Below, piece after piece: positions 6,267 to 7,298 of a DNA stretch of 7,298 nucleotides. Source of the stretch: JBBQTQ01 sp038213135. Its GTDB lineage: Bacteria; Actinomycetota; Thermoleophilia; Gaiellales; Gaiellaceae. Location: assembly GCA_038213135.1 (NCBI GenBank), contig JBBQTQ010000105.1, positions 1-7,298 of the forward strand, in the 5' to 3' direction. Below the pieces are notes generated by a model. The model made no database searches. It was not told where the DNA came from and worked only from the letters and a program-made list of their open reading frames with translations. A program made the translations under genes and the position numbers. The stretch's first letter is position 1, and the number at the start of each line of letters is the position of its first letter.

Positions 6267-6317
6267 CTAGACCGAGAGCCGCGTGGCTCTGCGGTGTGCG
6301 CGGGAGGCATCAATCAT
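6267..6317 (-). CDS. 16-codon upstream ORF (putative leader peptide) of rsgA
   Basis: GGAGGT at 6325-6330 stands 7 bases before an ATG at 6317, the best ribosome-binding site in the window. It opens a short frame encoding MIDASRAHRRATRLSV and then TAG. The peptide is arginine-rich in its second half (five Arg in 16) with no hydrophobic stretch, so it is unlikely to be a membrane microprotein. The stop lies 64 bases before the inferred rsgA TTG and 19 bases before the hairpin over the rsgA ribosome-binding site. It therefore looks like a cis-acting leader peptide whose translation could affect folding downstream. A TAnnnT match, TACTCT, on the minus strand at 6362-6357 could be its -10. If rsgA really began at 6313, this ORF would overlap its start in another frame. 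Function is inference. Confidence 0.55.
   Translation of the reverse strand: MIDASRAHRRATRLSV
6275..6290 (-). promoter_or_regulatory. 6-bp stem, 4-nt loop hairpin at the end of the upstream ORF
   Basis: On the minus strand AGAGCC (6290-6285) and GGCTCT (6280-6275) pair around ACGC. The stem covers codons 10 to 15 of the small upstream ORF, so a ribosome reading to its stop would melt it. It is followed by the upstream ORF stop, with no T-run, so it is not a terminator. Confidence 0.45.
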
Positions 6318-6363
6318 CTGACGTACCTCCTTCACTCGCAGGGACCCGACGCCCTGAGAGTAG

Positions 6364-6369
6364 TACATT
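6364..6369 (+). promoter_or_regulatory. Candidate -10 element for a leaderless cupin mRNA
   Basis: TACATT fits TAnnnT and ends 6 bases before the cupin ATG at 6376, the spacing expected if transcription starts at the A of the ATG. No Shine-Dalgarno-like sequence lies in the CCCCGG between them, which also favours leaderless translation, common in actinobacteria. No clear -35 is seen. The divergent rsgA leader starts within a few tens of bases, so the two promoters would be back to back. Confidence 0.35.
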
Positions 6370-6375
6370 CCCCGG

Positions 6376-6765
6376 ATGGGACACGCCTTCGGCACGATCG
6401 ACGAGCTCGGCGAGGGCCACGGCTTCCGCAAGGTGCGCAAGCCGCTGGGAGTGACGGCGTTCGGGGTCAACGCGATCGTCTATCCGCCGGGCTTCGAGGG
6501 CTTCCTGCACTACCACGACACCCAGGACGAGCTCTACTTCGTCCATAGCGGCACCGCGCGGTTCGAAGTCGACGGCGAGGTGCGAGAGCTCGGGCCCGGC
6601 GGGCTGGCCCATGTCGAGTCGACGACGCCGCGGAAGGTCTCGAACACCGGCGACGGCGATCTCGTGCTGCTCGTGGTCGGTGGCAAGAACGGCTACGTCG
6701 AGCGGGACGGCCACATGGTCGACCCGGCCGACGTCGAGCGCCGCGCCTCCTTCGGCAAGAGCTAG
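6376..6765 (+). CDS. Small single-domain cupin protein
   Basis: A 129-residue cytoplasmic protein made of one cupin beta-barrel. Motif 1 is complete: G39-x5-H45-x-H47-x4-E52-x6-G59. Motif 2 is recognisable as LGPGG (72-76) followed by TPRKVSN (84-90), ending in the LVLLVVGG strand (96-103). In most metal-binding cupins the position of Arg86 is the fourth ligand, a histidine four residues before the Asn. Here it is Arg, so metal binding would rely on two His and one Glu or be altered. Small cupins act as isomerases, dioxygenases, epimerases or sensors, and nothing here picks among them. The ATG start is supported by the downstream fold and a possible leaderless promoter. The TAG stop shares the palindromic CTAG (6762-6765) with the stop of the convergent permease gene. 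Confidence 0.9.
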   Translation: MGHAFGTIDELGEGHGFRKVRKPLGVTAFGVNAIVYPPGFEGFLHYHDTQDELYFVHSGTARFEVDGEVRELGPGGLAHVESTTPRKVSNTGDGDLVLLVVGGKNGYVERDGHMVDPADVERRASFGKS

Positions 6766-7298
6766 CCGCCGGCGGCTTCGGCGCGGCGCAGGCCGAGCGC
6801 GGCCCAGGCCCAGAGCAGCAGCGCCAGCCCGACAGCCGCGCCGAACGCGATCGCCACGTCCACGGGCTGGCCGGCCAGAAGACCGCGTCCCGCTTCGAGT
6901 AGGCGCGTGATCGGGTTCGCCACGGCGACCGCGTGGATCCAGCCGCGCAGCAGGTCGAGCGGCACGTAAACCGGCGCGATGAAGAGCACGAGGAAGACCG
7001 GCAGCTGGATCAGCGGCCCGGACTGCAACGACCGGATCCGCATCGCGACGCCGGAGGCCCAGAGGATCGCCGCGAAGTTCAGGATCAGGCCGAGGCTGTA
7101 GAGGCCGACGAGGTCGATCCCGTCGCCGCCGACCTGCATCTTGGCGATCAGCGCGACGATCGTCAGCACAGTCGCCGTGAACGCCCAGCGAGCTACTGAG
7201 GCGAGCGCGTACCCGAGCACGATCCCGCTGCGGTGCGGCGCCGAGACCATCAGCCGCCGCGTGAAGCCCGTCTCGAAGTCGCGCGCGATTCCGAAGCC
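6762..7298 (-). CDS. ABC-2 type transporter permease, C-terminal part (5' end outside window)
   Basis: The last 178 residues of an integral membrane permease of the ABC-2 family (DrrB-like drug or polymer exporters). The frame runs open to the right edge and begins GFGIARDFETGFTRRLMVSAPHRSG, the cytoplasmic coupling region typical of this family. Four to five hydrophobic segments follow, then the conserved NPITRLLEAGRGLLAGQP loop and a last helix ending LLLWAWAALGLRR. An internal ATG at 7250 is not the start, because the conserved segment continues upstream of it. The partner ATPase gene would be expected further right, outside the window. Substrate cannot be inferred. The TAG stop overlaps the cupin stop on the other strand by four bases. 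Confidence 0.92.
   Translation of the reverse strand, partial: GFGIARDFETGFTRRLMVSAPHRSGIVLGYALASVARWAFTATVLTIVALIAKMQVGGDGIDLVGLYSLGLILNFAAILWASGVAMRIRSLQSGPLIQLPVFLVLFIAPVYVPLDLLRGWIHAVAVANPITRLLEAGRGLLAGQPVDVAIAFGAAVGLALLLWAWAALGLRRAEAAGG

Noticed and set aside
1..7298. Signs of a mobile element, defence island or CRISPR
   Set aside because: No transposase, integrase, toxin-antitoxin pair, nuclease or spaced repeats were seen, and composition is uniform across the window.

Overview
The window is a GC-rich, densely coded stretch of bacterial chromosome. GTG and TTG starts are common, overlaps are short, and third positions are strongly G/C. The proteins look actinobacterial, and the style of the HtrA, RsgA, cupin and membrane glycosyltransferase proteins suggests the deep-branching Thermoleophilia (Gaiellales/Solirubrobacterales type). 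That placement is from memory of similar proteins, not from a search. I see no tRNA, rRNA, CRISPR array, insertion sequence, integrase or phage gene. Most of the window is ordinary housekeeping and envelope content.

Left block, leftward (1-2163): a membrane-anchored HtrA-type serine protease with a PDZ domain is followed 9 bases later by a small Cys/His-containing protein of unknown function. After a perfect 13-bp GC-rich inverted repeat comes the N-terminal part of a GCS2-family carboxylate-amine ligase (YbdK type), which is cut by the left edge.

Middle block, rightward (2255-5144): a single-pass membrane protein of unknown function overlaps by one base (TGATG) with a polytopic GT-C-like glycosyltransferase. 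An S66-family LD-carboxypeptidase (LdcA type) follows. The first two genes look like a translationally coupled envelope-glycosylation pair. The carboxypeptidase would act on peptidoglycan-derived peptides. Its leader holds two inverted repeats and a competing ribosome-binding-site/GTG pair in another frame.

Right block (5165-7298): rsgA, a ribosome-assembly GTPase, runs leftward and converges on the carboxypeptidase gene. Its leader is the most interesting part of the window. It has a 16-codon upstream ORF with a textbook ribosome-binding site, a small hairpin over the end of that ORF, and a longer hairpin that includes the Shine-Dalgarno of the TTG start I infer for rsgA. Divergent from it is a cupin gene that may be leaderless and lacks the usual motif-2 histidine. 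The cupin gene shares its CTAG stop with a convergent ABC-2 permease gene that is cut by the right edge.

No complete novel system is visible. The best leads are the rsgA leader, the bitopic protein plus GT-C pair, the htrA-linked unknown protein, and the 541-569 palindrome as a possible dispersed repeat.
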